Shown here: positions 18,793-24,486 of the stretch, piece by piece
How the letters are laid out: every line of letters starts with the position of its first letter
Position numbering within the stretch: position 1 is the first letter of the stretch
DNA from: Acidobacteriota bacterium
GTDB lineage: Bacteria; Acidobacteriota; Blastocatellia; Pyrinomonadales; Pyrinomonadaceae
DNA length: 30,554 nucleotides
Reading direction: 5' to 3'
NCBI GenBank assembly: GCA_016715115.1
Contig: JADKBM010000009.1
Coordinates: forward strand, 1 to 30,554
Notes under the pieces: generated by a model
The model's input: the letters and a program-made list of their open reading frames with translations, nothing else
Told to the model about the DNA's origin: nothing
The model's database searches: none
Position numbers and translations under genes: made by a program

Positions 18793-19058
18793 ACTTCACC
18801 TCGTGTAGGTTGGTCGACAACTAGTCCCATCGTGGCTTTGCCAGGAATAGGCGGGAAATATACGTTCTTGCCAGGGTTGTTTATGTGCAGCGCATAAAGA
18901 TCAGCCTTTTCACGGGCGTCCAATACCGCCATCGCGTAGGGGATATCAAAATCAATCCCACCTGGCCGCATAAACGGTTGCTTTGCAAGTTCAATGATAC
19001 GCGGCGACAGCCCGGCCTCAATCAACTGCCCGTCTGTCGCGGTGTAGTCGATCTTCAC
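18789..19058 (-). CDS. hypothetical protein (89 aa)
   Basis: GTG start at 19058 with SD AGGGGAAGC; GTGA overlaps the preceding stop. Opens (V)KIDYTATDGQLIEAGLSPR, followed by a Pro/Gly-rich middle (RPGGIDFDIPYAMAVLDARE) and the ending GLVVDQPTRGEV. No membrane segment or cysteine. Found within a chain of four small overlapping genes upstream of the hydrolase. Function unknown. Confidence 0.5.
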   Translation of the reverse strand: MKIDYTATDGQLIEAGLSPRIIELAKQPFMRPGGIDFDIPYAMAVLDAREKADLYALHINNPGKNVYFPPIPGKATMGLVVDQPTRGEV

Positions 19059-19315
19059 GCTTCCCCTCGTGTGCGAATTTGGGGGAGATACATCACGTCC
19101 TTAATGCCCTCTGCCTTGAGCCTAGCTCCGCTCTCGACGACGACAGGATGACCTTTGATCGGGCGGCCCTCGCCATCTACCCACGCGATAGTCAGTTCGG
19201 AGTTGTCTGACGTGACGATCTTGAGCAGGTGTCCATTGGTGATCACCTCGCGGACTTGCTTAGCAAATAGCCGCGATGTCAGGTCGCCATACAGGCCCGG
19301 TACGCTAGCGCCCAT
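19055..19315 (-). CDS. hypothetical protein (86 aa)
   Basis: I choose the ATG at 19315 (MGASVPGLYGDLTSRLFAKQ), which overlaps the upstream TGA as TGATG; the frame continues upstream to 19330. The sequence is a small mixed alpha/beta protein with a strand-rich core (HLLKIVTSDNSELTIAWVDG). No motif recognised. It is part of the overlapping small-gene chain between the packaging genes and the hydrolase. Confidence 0.5.
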   Translation of the reverse strand: MGASVPGLYGDLTSRLFAKQVREVITNGHLLKIVTSDNSELTIAWVDGEGRPIKGHPVVVESGARLKAEGIKDVMYLPQIRTRGEA

Positions 19316-19755
19316 CAGACGAGTTTCCACAGGCCGTTCGTGGCGTCGTGATCCGCCGTGAATGTCTCGGTGTTGGCGAGCGTCACACTTGAGCCGTGAT
19401 CATAGTAAAGAATCCCCGCGTCGGCGGGCGAGGTCGCGCTGTCGTTGTAATAAAACAGGTAGCGGAACGGGCCGACAGTGCCTGTGGCCGTGAGTACCTC
19501 GTCGGCAACAGTCAGCACGATGTCGTGGTTGCCGCTGCCGGACTCGGTGACGGTCACCGTATCGAGCGTCAGCCCGCCTCCAGCGCCGCCTGTATAGCCG
19601 CCACCAGTGGACAGTTGCGTGATGTCTGCCAGCACAGTATTGGTCTGCGCTGGGCTGGTGTTCGTCAGCGCCACCTTGAAGGTGTGAGTGCCCCAAATAT
19701 GCACGCCTTTTGCCAACTGCTCGCAGTAATCGAAAATCTTAACCGGTGTAGCCAT
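19315..19755 (-). CDS. phage virion protein (146 aa)
   Basis: The frame extends to 19857, but the ATG at 19755 has SD GGGAG (GGGAGACCCGCA). It opens MATPVKIFDYCEQLAKGVHI and includes HTFKVALTNTSPAQTNTVLA, TGTVGPFRYLFYYNDSATSP and YYDHGSSVTLANTETFTADH. This pattern (KxFDYxEQLAKGVH, FKVALTNTxP, GPFRY, YDYGSSVTL) is a widely seen but uncharacterised phage structural protein, as I recall it. Beta-rich; probably a tail or decoration protein. Confidence 0.65.
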   Translation of the reverse strand: MATPVKIFDYCEQLAKGVHIWGTHTFKVALTNTSPAQTNTVLADITQLSTGGGYTGGAGGGLTLDTVTVTESGSGNHDIVLTVADEVLTATGTVGPFRYLFYYNDSATSPADAGILYYDHGSSVTLANTETFTADHDATNGLWKLV

Positions 19756-19768
19756 TGCGGGTCTCCCG

Positions 19769-20131
19769 TCAGGTGCGCAATGGCGAGGATCGCCGCGCGA
19801 TAATGATAACCGTGACCGACGCGCCAACGCCGACAACGGTAAGGTTCGGGCGCACATAGAGCACGCCCTCGAATGGGGTAATCACGGAATCGACCGTCGT
19901 TGTCGCGCTCTCTCCGGTGGCCCCATTGGTCAGCGTGACGTAGTTGCTGCCGTTGCTGCCCTGAATAGCGGCGGTCGCCCCGCCCCAAGTGCCAGTCAAG
20001 GTAAAGCAACGATCTGCCCATGCTGGAAACGCCAGGGCATCTCCGATCGGGTCGGCCGTCGTCAAGTTCCATGTGTATTTGATGATCGAGCCGTCGCCGG
20101 CCGGGTCAGCGGTCTGTACTGGGATTGCCAT
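19769..20131 (-). CDS. virion-associated beta-rich protein (120 aa)
   Basis: Starts MAIPVQTADPAGDGSIIKYT just after the terminator following the terminase gene. The middle reads FTLTGTWGGATAAIQGSNGS, a small beta-sandwich pattern typical of phage proteins that decorate virions, and the C-terminus has a hydrophobic strand (VVGVGASVTVIIIARR). First gene of the structural operon after 20149-20172. Exact role unknown. Confidence 0.55.
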   Translation of the reverse strand: MAIPVQTADPAGDGSIIKYTWNLTTADPIGDALAFPAWADRCFTLTGTWGGATAAIQGSNGSNYVTLTNGATGESATTTVDSVITPFEGVLYVRPNLTVVGVGASVTVIIIARRSSPLRT

Positions 20132-20148
20132 CTATGACTCCAAGCAAT

Positions 20149-20172
20149 AAAAAAAGCCGCATTGAGCGGCTT
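20149..20172 (-). terminator. rho-independent terminator after the large terminase
   Basis: Minus strand: AGCCGC-TCAAT-GCGGCT stem-loop followed by seven Ts. It lies 27 bases downstream of the terminase stop and before the 120-residue gene. It is a textbook intrinsic terminator, so downstream structural genes need readthrough, antitermination or their own promoter. No strong promoter is visible in the 67-base gap. Confidence 0.85.
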
Positions 20173-20198
20173 CTGGGTGATTCGGTCGGCAGATTTGG

Positions 20199-21473
20199 CT
20201 AAACGCCGGTGTCTCTGTCGAAGGCGCGGCGGGGTGGAATACGCGATCTAGTTACCTCATCTTCGTTACTCAACTGGTCCGCTACCAGAGCAACATAGCG
20301 ATAGTTGTCCGCCCCGTGGCTGAACTCATCGTGGAGCGGCGCTCCAGGCTCATTGGTCTGAGCGTTAATGCTTCTACGGTAGCGCTTGAGGCATTCGACC
20401 AGCCGTTCCGTCTTGGTCTTGTCGAAGTAAGTCTGTTGGAACGCCATTCTTGCCGACTTGATTCCGTCCTCGACGCTCACAGACGGAACAATCTTCACCT
20501 TCCTACCAAAAGCCTTAAGTATCTGCTCCGCGCTCTTTCCGGTCTTGAAATCCTTCGTCCTGCCATCGTGCGGCAGGTAGTCAGTTCCCCAGTTGTACCG
20601 TCGCTGATTGATCTCGGCACAATACCAGTCCAGCGTCTTGTGGCTATCCTCGATGTAGTCAATCACTCTCAGTTCTGACCTGAGCCGCTGGACAAAACTG
20701 ATCGCCATGGAATCGTTCCATCCCAGATCCCAGACGGTATGGACCTTCAGCCTCGGATCGTAGGGGACATTGCAAATCCGGCCATTCCGTACCGCAGCAT
20801 CTATCTCGTGAGCGTAGATGGCCCCTATAACCGCAGTCCGGCACTTTCCTTCCCAGATGGTGGCGTAATCCTCTTTGTTCGTCAGCTCGCAGTGTCGTCT
20901 TTCCTGCTCCAGCACCTCGGGAAACCACGGATTGTCAGAGTAATTGACCTCGCAGACGATTGACCCTGGAGGTGGGTTTGTCACGAACCGAACATATGTT
21001 TCGTCTGTAGAAAGCTCAGGATTGAAGCTCACCCAAATTTCTGAGCCAGGCTTGCGAATCGTCGGAATCAGGATGTTCCACGACTTCCGGCTGACCGACT
21101 GGGCTTCTTCAACCCAGCATCGATCTACTCCTTCGTAGGACTTGAGCGATTCCGTCGTCTGACTCGCGAGCCCGGAGAAGATGAACAGCGTCCCGTTTGC
21201 CCCGCGGATCTCTGTTTCGAGCACCTCATAGAACGACCCGAGTCCCAATTCCGCGATCTGGTCGGTCAATAGCCTATGAACCGAATCCCTGATCGACTTC
21301 TGTATCTCACGCGCGCACAGTATGCGCAGCGGATTCTCAGCGCCTTGTATCAGGAGAGCCCTGGCGTAACTCCAGCTCTTTGCGCTGCCGCGCCCACCGT
21401 ATGAGACCTTGTATCGATTTGGCTCAAACAGAAAACGCAGGGCTTCGGGGAACTGCGCTTCGACTTCGCTCAT
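20199..21473 (-). CDS. terL: terminase large subunit (PBSX/Terminase_3 type)
   Basis: A 424-residue DNA-packaging motor. Walker A is GGRGSAKS at residues 26-33 and Walker B is DRCWVEEA around 117-124 with Glu122/Glu123. A coupling-type FNP motif occurs at 150-152. The RNase H-like nuclease begins at HTVWDLGWND (Asp249), with Asp303 in YLPHDG and a C-terminal DEFSHGADNYRY segment near 390 supplying further metal ligands. It docks on the portal, pumps DNA with ATP and cuts it. ATG overlaps the upstream stop (ATGA) and the length is normal for the family. Confidence 0.93.
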   Translation of the reverse strand: MSEVEAQFPEALRFLFEPNRYKVSYGGRGSAKSWSYARALLIQGAENPLRILCAREIQKSIRDSVHRLLTDQIAELGLGSFYEVLETEIRGANGTLFIFSGLASQTTESLKSYEGVDRCWVEEAQSVSRKSWNILIPTIRKPGSEIWVSFNPELSTDETYVRFVTNPPPGSIVCEVNYSDNPWFPEVLEQERRHCELTNKEDYATIWEGKCRTAVIGAIYAHEIDAAVRNGRICNVPYDPRLKVHTVWDLGWNDSMAISFVQRLRSELRVIDYIEDSHKTLDWYCAEINQRRYNWGTDYLPHDGRTKDFKTGKSAEQILKAFGRKVKIVPSVSVEDGIKSARMAFQQTYFDKTKTERLVECLKRYRRSINAQTNEPGAPLHDEFSHGADNYRYVALVADQLSNEDEVTRSRIPPRRAFDRDTGV

Positions 21474-21721
21474 TTTGCCCGGCGCTTTGCCATGTACTCC
21501 CGCATGTACGCGCGGCGACTCTCAGGGTCAGCGTGTTTGCCATGTCGGCTGTTAGCCACCGCGCAATCGCTGATTTCGTCAGTCCGGTCGATGTTAGCCA
21601 CCACGTCAGGCGTTTCGGCCTGTGTGTTAGCCACCGAGCAATCCTTGTGCATCCATGACTGTTTCGGAAAACAAGCCTTGCCGCACACAGGACACTTTGG
21701 CGCTACACGATCAACAATCAC
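21470..21721 (-). CDS. zinc-ribbon packaging-module protein with VAN repeats
   Basis: GTG start at 21721 overlaps the DUF5681 stop (GTGA). The 83-residue product has a Cys pair CPVCGKACF, a third Cys at HKDC and a fourth further on, then three VAN tripeptides (SVANT, VVANI, AVANS), and ends in a basic tail RRAYMREYMAKRRAK. The VAN codons come from an exact 10-bp DNA repeat. It resembles small proteins of similar layout beside terminase genes in other phages (recalled). DNA binding is plausible. The open frame reaches 21802 but earlier starts lie inside the upstream gene. Confidence 0.6.
   Translation of the reverse strand: MIVDRVAPKCPVCGKACFPKQSWMHKDCSVANTQAETPDVVANIDRTDEISDCAVANSRHGKHADPESRRAYMREYMAKRRAK
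21551..21635. repeat. three direct repeats GTTAGCCACC
   Basis: Exact 10-mers at 21551-21560, 21593-21602 and 21626-21635, spaced 42 and 33 bases apart, both multiples of three. Copies one and three extend to 18 bases with one mismatch (GTTAGCCACCGNGCAATC). They encode the VAN repeats of the small gene next to terL. They could be coding repeats, a DNA packaging or binding site, or both. Confidence 0.8.
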
Positions 21722-22038
21722 TTGAACGACACCCGAATTCCGACCGGGATTTCCCCACCGTTCGGGCCGCTTAGGGTCTGTGGCTGTATCGCTTTGCCCC
21801 ACGCACGCTCGATTATCGCCAGCGCCGCAGAGAGTTGGTTGCGTTCATTGCTGCCGCTGGTCATGATCTTCTCGATTACCGCAAGGGCTGCAGGCGTCTT
21901 CCCCTTGCACGCCTCGACCAAATCAAGCTCCTCTTGCGTCTTCTTTGGGCGACCGCCTGGATTGCCGGTCTGCCCTGGCTTGAACGACGACGACCGCTTT
22001 CCGCCTCGCTTGCCTGATATTTGGCTGTTCTCAGACAT
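21718..22038 (-). CDS. DUF5681 domain protein, candidate small terminase
   Basis: A 106-residue protein beginning MSENSQISGKRGGKRSSSFK and carrying the DUF5681 hallmark SSFKPGQTGNPGGRPKK at about 17-33. A helical region follows (AALAVIEKIMTSGSNERNQL, ALAIIERAWGKAIQP). In many phages this family sits directly upstream of the large terminase, and a small-terminase or DNA-recognition role is inferred from that position; it is not established. The next gene's GTG overlaps its stop. Confidence 0.75.
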   Translation of the reverse strand: MSENSQISGKRGGKRSSSFKPGQTGNPGGRPKKTQEELDLVEACKGKTPAALAVIEKIMTSGSNERNQLSAALAIIERAWGKAIQPQTLSGPNGGEIPVGIRVSFK

Positions 22039-22042
22039 CCGC

Positions 22043-22181
22043 CTATACGCCCATGATTACCGCAGCCGACGACCTCTTCTTGGCTGGCGTCTTTGCGGGA
22101 GACTTCTGCCTCACTTCAACAGCCTCGCTTGCCGCCCTTGCCGGGGCGCTTGACTGGATTGGCTGGCTTTTGGTCTTTCAT
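22043..22181 (-). CDS. small Lys/Ala/Pro-rich protein, probably frame-broken
   Basis: ATG at 22179-22181 has SD AAAGGA with good spacing and opens MKDQKPANPVKRPGKGG. The frame then stops early, but one base removed near 22130 allows continuation as SEAVEVRQKSPAKTPAKKRS and SAAVIMGV to TAG at 22043. The reconstructed 45-residue product is basic with SPAK/TPAK motifs like histone-tail-type DNA-binding segments. The first gene after the divergent promoter gap. Speculative, because the break must be assumed. Confidence 0.4.
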
Positions 22182-22216
22182 ATTGATTCCTTTGAACAAG
22201 TTTGAATATAAGCGTT

Positions 22217-22230
22217 TCCATATATATGGA
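22217..22230. promoter_or_regulatory. perfect 14-bp palindrome, operator candidate
   Basis: TCCATATATATGGA is a perfect palindrome in the 144-base gap between the minus-strand packaging genes and the plus-strand island. An AT-rich TATATT follows nine bases later on the minus strand and could be a -10 element for that direction. An XRE-type regulator is encoded 280 bases away. Operator function is inferred. Confidence 0.4.
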
Positions 22231-22246
22231 TTTCTCTACATACCGC

Positions 22247-22275
22247 TTGCGTGCGTTCGCTTTGCGTGCTACAGT
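22247..22275 (+). promoter_or_regulatory. sigma70-like promoter candidate for the plus-strand genes
   Basis: TTGCGT and TACAGT are separated by exactly 17 bases. The -35 matches the consensus at three of six and the -10 at four of six positions. It lies about 50 bases before the SD of the first plus-strand gene. The match is weak and rests mainly on spacing and location. Confidence 0.35.
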
Positions 22276-22325
22276 GTAGCCATGGTGAGCGATGGGCGCG
22301 AACCAGCACAGACGGGGGATGGGAC

Positions 22326-22505
22326 ATGTTTGCACTAATGAATAACCGTGGCTCACAGATTGGCTTGTACGACACGAAGGCCGAAGCACAAAATGAAGCC
22401 GATGCGTTCAATGCTCGTGGGCTAGATGTGTTCGCGTGGGTTGTCGAAGCGCCGGCTGGAGCGGAAGCCGAAGACATGCCGGGGCGTGGGTTTATTTACG
22501 GTTAG
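22326..22505 (+). CDS. small hypothetical protein (59 aa), plus-strand island
   Basis: ATG at 22326 preceded by the purine-rich GGGGGATGGGAC. Product opens MFALMNNRGSQIGLYDTKAE, then an acidic, helical middle (AQNEADAFNARGLDVFAWVV) and ends GRGFIYG. It looks like a small alpha/beta protein with a strand-helix-strand layout. It is the first gene of a three-gene plus-strand operon that also encodes an HTH protein. Family not recognised. Confidence 0.5.
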   Translation: MFALMNNRGSQIGLYDTKAEAQNEADAFNARGLDVFAWVVEAPAGAEAEDMPGRGFIYG

Positions 22506-22510
22506 GCGCT

Positions 22511-22696
22511 ATGACACATCCAACCAAAGACGAGATCGTCGCCGCCCGCAAATACGCTGGACTCACCCAAGACGAAGCCGCCGCGCTTATACACGGCACC
22601 AGGCGCGCCTGGCAAGAATGGGAAGCTGGGCGACGGAGAATGCATCCGGGGCTGTTCGAACTGTTCCAGATCAAGGAATCGGAGCTGAAACCATGA
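22511..22696 (+). CDS. XRE-type helix-turn-helix regulator (61 aa)
   Basis: Residues 7-50 form a Cro/CI-like HTH: EIVAARKYAGLTQDEAAALI followed by the recognition-helix area HGTRRAWQEWEAGRRRMHPG. The RRAWQEWEAGRRRM signature is common in small stand-alone phage and plasmid HTH proteins. It starts five bases after the preceding stop and overlaps the next gene as ATGA. It is likely a Cro-like DNA-binding regulator acting on the divergent gap; no sensor or cleavage domain is present. Confidence 0.75.
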   Translation: MTHPTKDEIVAARKYAGLTQDEAAALIHGTRRAWQEWEAGRRRMHPGLFELFQIKESELKP

Positions 22697-22860
22697 AATA
22701 CATCACAATCATTGCAGGTCATCCAGTCTCGATGCACCGGAAACCTGCCAGAACGCCAATAATCCTGCGGGCAGTAGAGATCGCCAGCTACTCGGCCAAG
22801 CTGACCGTCACGATGGCAATCTGCTGGATACTAATCGTTGCGCTGCTCTCTTTCGGCTAA
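22693..22860 (+). CDS. small membrane protein (55 aa)
   Basis: ATG overlaps the HTH gene's stop as ATGA. Opens MKYITIIAGHPVSMHRKPAR, with a basic N-terminal half, then one strong hydrophobic helix (KLTVTMAICWILIVALLSFG) at the C-terminus. A single C-terminal membrane anchor with a short basic cytoplasmic part is seen; a holin-like, superinfection-exclusion or toxin role is possible but unproven. A terminator follows 25 bases later. Confidence 0.5.
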   Translation: MKYITIIAGHPVSMHRKPARTPIILRAVEIASYSAKLTVTMAICWILIVALLSFG

Positions 22861-22884
22861 AACCAGTCATATCAGTCGCAACAA

Positions 22885-22908
22885 AGCCCGCTCATGGCGG
22901 GCTTTTTT
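22885..22908 (+). terminator. rho-independent terminator between converging units
   Basis: AGCCCGC-TCATG-GCGGGCT followed by TTTTTT closes the plus-strand operon. On the minus strand the same hairpin follows the tRNA 3' end directly and is trailed by TTTGTT, so it may act in both directions. Confidence 0.85.
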
Positions 22909-22909
22909 A

Positions 22910-22985
22910 TGGTTGCGAGACAGGGAATCGAACCCCGTTCCTCCTGGGTATGAGCCAAGCGGGCTCCCGGCGCCCCCTACTCGCG
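22910..22985 (-). tRNA. tRNA-Met (CAU), initiator-like, atypical
   Basis: Exactly 76 nt with encoded CCA. Acceptor CGCGAGT/TCTCGCA has the C1 x A72 mismatch that marks bacterial initiator tRNA; the discriminator is A73. The D-loop has G18 G19 and A21; the anticodon stem CTTGG/CCAGG holds loop CTCATAC with anticodon CAU; the T-arm is CGGGG-TTCGATT-CCCTG. The pair G11-C24 is purine-pyrimidine as in initiators. Oddities: A at position 8, C at 14, G13 x G22, a second acceptor mismatch T7 x T66, and only two of the three anticodon-stem G-C pairs of E. coli fMet. Lies 38 bases after the gene at 23024-23473 and is probably co-transcribed. Confidence 0.75.
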
Positions 22986-23023
22986 ATTGTCCTTGGAACG
23001 GCGCTACAGTGACTAGGCGTTGC

Positions 23024-23473
23024 TCACTTGCATACGTTCCACTGGCCGCTGCGCCTGTTCGCTTCCCATGCTCTTTGCGATAACGCAACGGATTGGCGAT
23101 GTCGCTTATACTTTTGCATGGACTTGTACCTCTCGGCGCTCTCTGCGACGGCCTTGTAGTCTTTGCTGGTCACCTTGAGTCCGCGCATAGCTAAGAGTAT
23201 TTTTGCGCGGCGGTCGGCTTGTTCCTTCTTGGTTTCCCATAGCCAGCCGGCGAGTTTTGGTATGTAGCCGCACACGAATCGGCGAACCGAACACTTCCAG
23301 TGGGTGTATGCGTTCGGCACTCGATGCATTGCGCTGAGCGCGTCATCTTCCACCAAGTTGTGCTTGCCGCGGAAAACAACCACGGCCTTGACCATCGATT
23401 CATCCGGGGAGTCGAACCACGAGTCTATGAGGGCCTCGTCCCACGACCGTTGCAACTCAGAGGTAGCCGTCAT
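23024..23473 (-). CDS. phage hypothetical protein (149 aa)
   Basis: I choose the ATG at 23473 (MTATSELQRSWDEALIDSWF), which overlaps the 39-residue gene's stop as ATGA; the frame is open to 23686. The product is helical and basic, with AMHRVPNAYTHWKCSVRRFV, a GWLWETKKEQADRRAKILL helix and a C-terminal KYKRHRQSVALSQRAWEANR. It lies between the candidate late promoter and the tRNA. It resembles regulatory or DNA-binding proteins by charge, but I cannot name a family. Confidence 0.5.
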   Translation of the reverse strand: MTATSELQRSWDEALIDSWFDSPDESMVKAVVVFRGKHNLVEDDALSAMHRVPNAYTHWKCSVRRFVCGYIPKLAGWLWETKKEQADRRAKILLAMRGLKVTSKDYKAVAESAERYKSMQKYKRHRQSVALSQRAWEANRRSGQWNVCK

Positions 23474-23589
23474 CCAGAAACCAGGCGAATGTAGGTTCCG
23501 CCGCGCATGGTGCGGCCCTTGAGTTGCGAGGGAAACGGCGCGTCGAGGCGCAGCCGCAGGTTGAGGATGTACTGGCGGATGAGTGTCAT
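23470..23589 (-). CDS. small protein (39 aa) coupled to the next gene
   Basis: ATG at 23587-23589 opens MTLIRQYILNLRLRLDAPFP and ends RTMRGGTYIRLVSG with TGA at 23470, overlapping the next ATG. The sequence is basic and amphipathic. The tight ATGA coupling and sensible composition support a real gene, although it is short. Function unknown. Confidence 0.45.
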   Translation of the reverse strand: MTLIRQYILNLRLRLDAPFPSQLKGRTMRGGTYIRLVSG

Positions 23590-23694
23590 CGGTAGCGCGT
23601 TCGGCAATTTTTGGGCGAGCAGGGCTTACGCAGCTCGCTCTTGGTAAGGTGTTATTCCGGACGACCGTCGAGGGCCGCCTCTGCATTCCCTGCC

Positions 23695-23717
23695 ATTATA
23701 TACCATTAAAATCAAGA
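23695..23717 (-). promoter_or_regulatory. candidate late promoter (-10 TATAAT)
   Basis: A perfect TATAAT at 23700-23695 on the minus strand sits in an AT-rich stretch (TTGATTTTAATGGTA) just past the stop of the Cys-cluster gene and 106 bases before the 39-residue gene. No good -35 is found at 16-18 bases. The place, directly after a possible antiterminator gene, is where lambda-like phages keep the late promoter. Confidence 0.4.
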
Positions 23718-24263
23718 GTTATCCAATATTTTCTTCGCTAGTTTCTCGTCCCGCATCATGCGGATTCTCGCCCCTCTGGCCATCGCGTGCTGCCGGCGTT
23801 CGAGGTCGGCTAGCACGTCCTGCGCATAGCGCGAGTCGATACGCCGTATTTTCGCCCCACTACAGGATCCGCACGGCACGTCAGACAGTCGGCCGGTGCC
23901 GACCTGCACCTCATAGCCACGCCCACTGCAGGCAGGGCAGGCCGGCGCCACAATGAACGCCACGGCATGCTCTGCCGTCCGGATGATTTGCGACTCTGTG
24001 AGGTTCCACGCGAACCGACTCGACCTGCGCCTGACAATGTCCTTCACCCCTTTGGCGAGCCGCGCCGTTTCTAGTGGCGTCAGGCCATCGGCTACCATCC
24101 GCCACAGCGAGGAGGCGATCCGGTCGTGTATCCCAGCCAGGGCCATTGCGCGCAGATAATGCACACGCCGTAGTTTCGTATGGTCCCGGCCCTCGTCGAG
24201 CGCCCCGTTCGCAATGCATTCGATAGCAATGTCTGAAACGGTTTTGGGCTGCGAGCCGGTCAT
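23712..24263 (-). CDS. Cys-cluster protein, candidate late antiterminator
   Basis: A 183-residue protein opening MTGSQPKTVSDIAIECIANG. It has helical N-terminal two-thirds and a DnaJ-type zinc cluster near residues 108-137 (CPACSGRGYEV, then CGSCSGAKIRR), followed by a basic helix. Lambdoid Q-like antiterminators of some phages combine a helical domain with a similar CxxC-GxG cluster and sit last in the early operon before the late promoter, as here. The function is therefore plausible but rests on position and cysteines only. Confidence 0.55.
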   Translation of the reverse strand: MTGSQPKTVSDIAIECIANGALDEGRDHTKLRRVHYLRAMALAGIHDRIASSLWRMVADGLTPLETARLAKGVKDIVRRRSSRFAWNLTESQIIRTAEHAVAFIVAPACPACSGRGYEVQVGTGRLSDVPCGSCSGAKIRRIDSRYAQDVLADLERRQHAMARGARIRMMRDEKLAKKILDNS

Positions 24264-24306
24264 TTAAGCCGGCTCCCGCGCGCACCGCAGTCCGTCCGGG
24301 AATGGC

Positions 24307-24483
24307 TCATTGTCCCTTTCTCGGCTTGAGCCAAGTCGGCCACAAGACGCCAGCTTTGGCGCTGGAGTCGGCCGTGATGCCTAGGGCCTTCATCTCCGCG
24401 ATTATTCTCCGCTCGATATCTTCGGTCGTTAATACGATGTTATTGCGCAGTTCTTTGGTTGTTGTTTCGGTCGCTCTTTCCAT
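24307..24483 (-). CDS. small hypothetical protein (58 aa)
   Basis: ATG at 24481-24483 has SD GGAAGGGG nine bases upstream and sits three bases after the preceding stop. Product opens MERATETTTKELRNNIVLTT and continues EDIERRIIAEMKALGITADS to end LWPTWLKPRKGQ. Charged and helical with a tryptophan-containing basic tail. Likely a small regulatory or accessory protein; not recognised. Confidence 0.55.
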   Translation of the reverse strand: MERATETTTKELRNNIVLTTEDIERRIIAEMKALGITADSSAKAGVLWPTWLKPRKGQ

Positions 24484-24486
24484 GAT

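Noticed and set aside
22910..22985. tRNA as a prophage attachment-site remnant
   Set aside because: No integrase or second copy of the tRNA 3' end was found in the window, and the tRNA is full length and inside the phage operon.
22838..23083. Plus-strand open frame containing WLRDRESNPVPPG
   Set aside because: This is the well-known false translation of an antisense tRNA; the region holds the tRNA at 22910-22985 instead.
24260..24310. 16-codon minus-strand frame with ATGA overlaps at both ends
   Set aside because: Too short and compositionally uninformative to call a gene, although the overlaps are suggestive.
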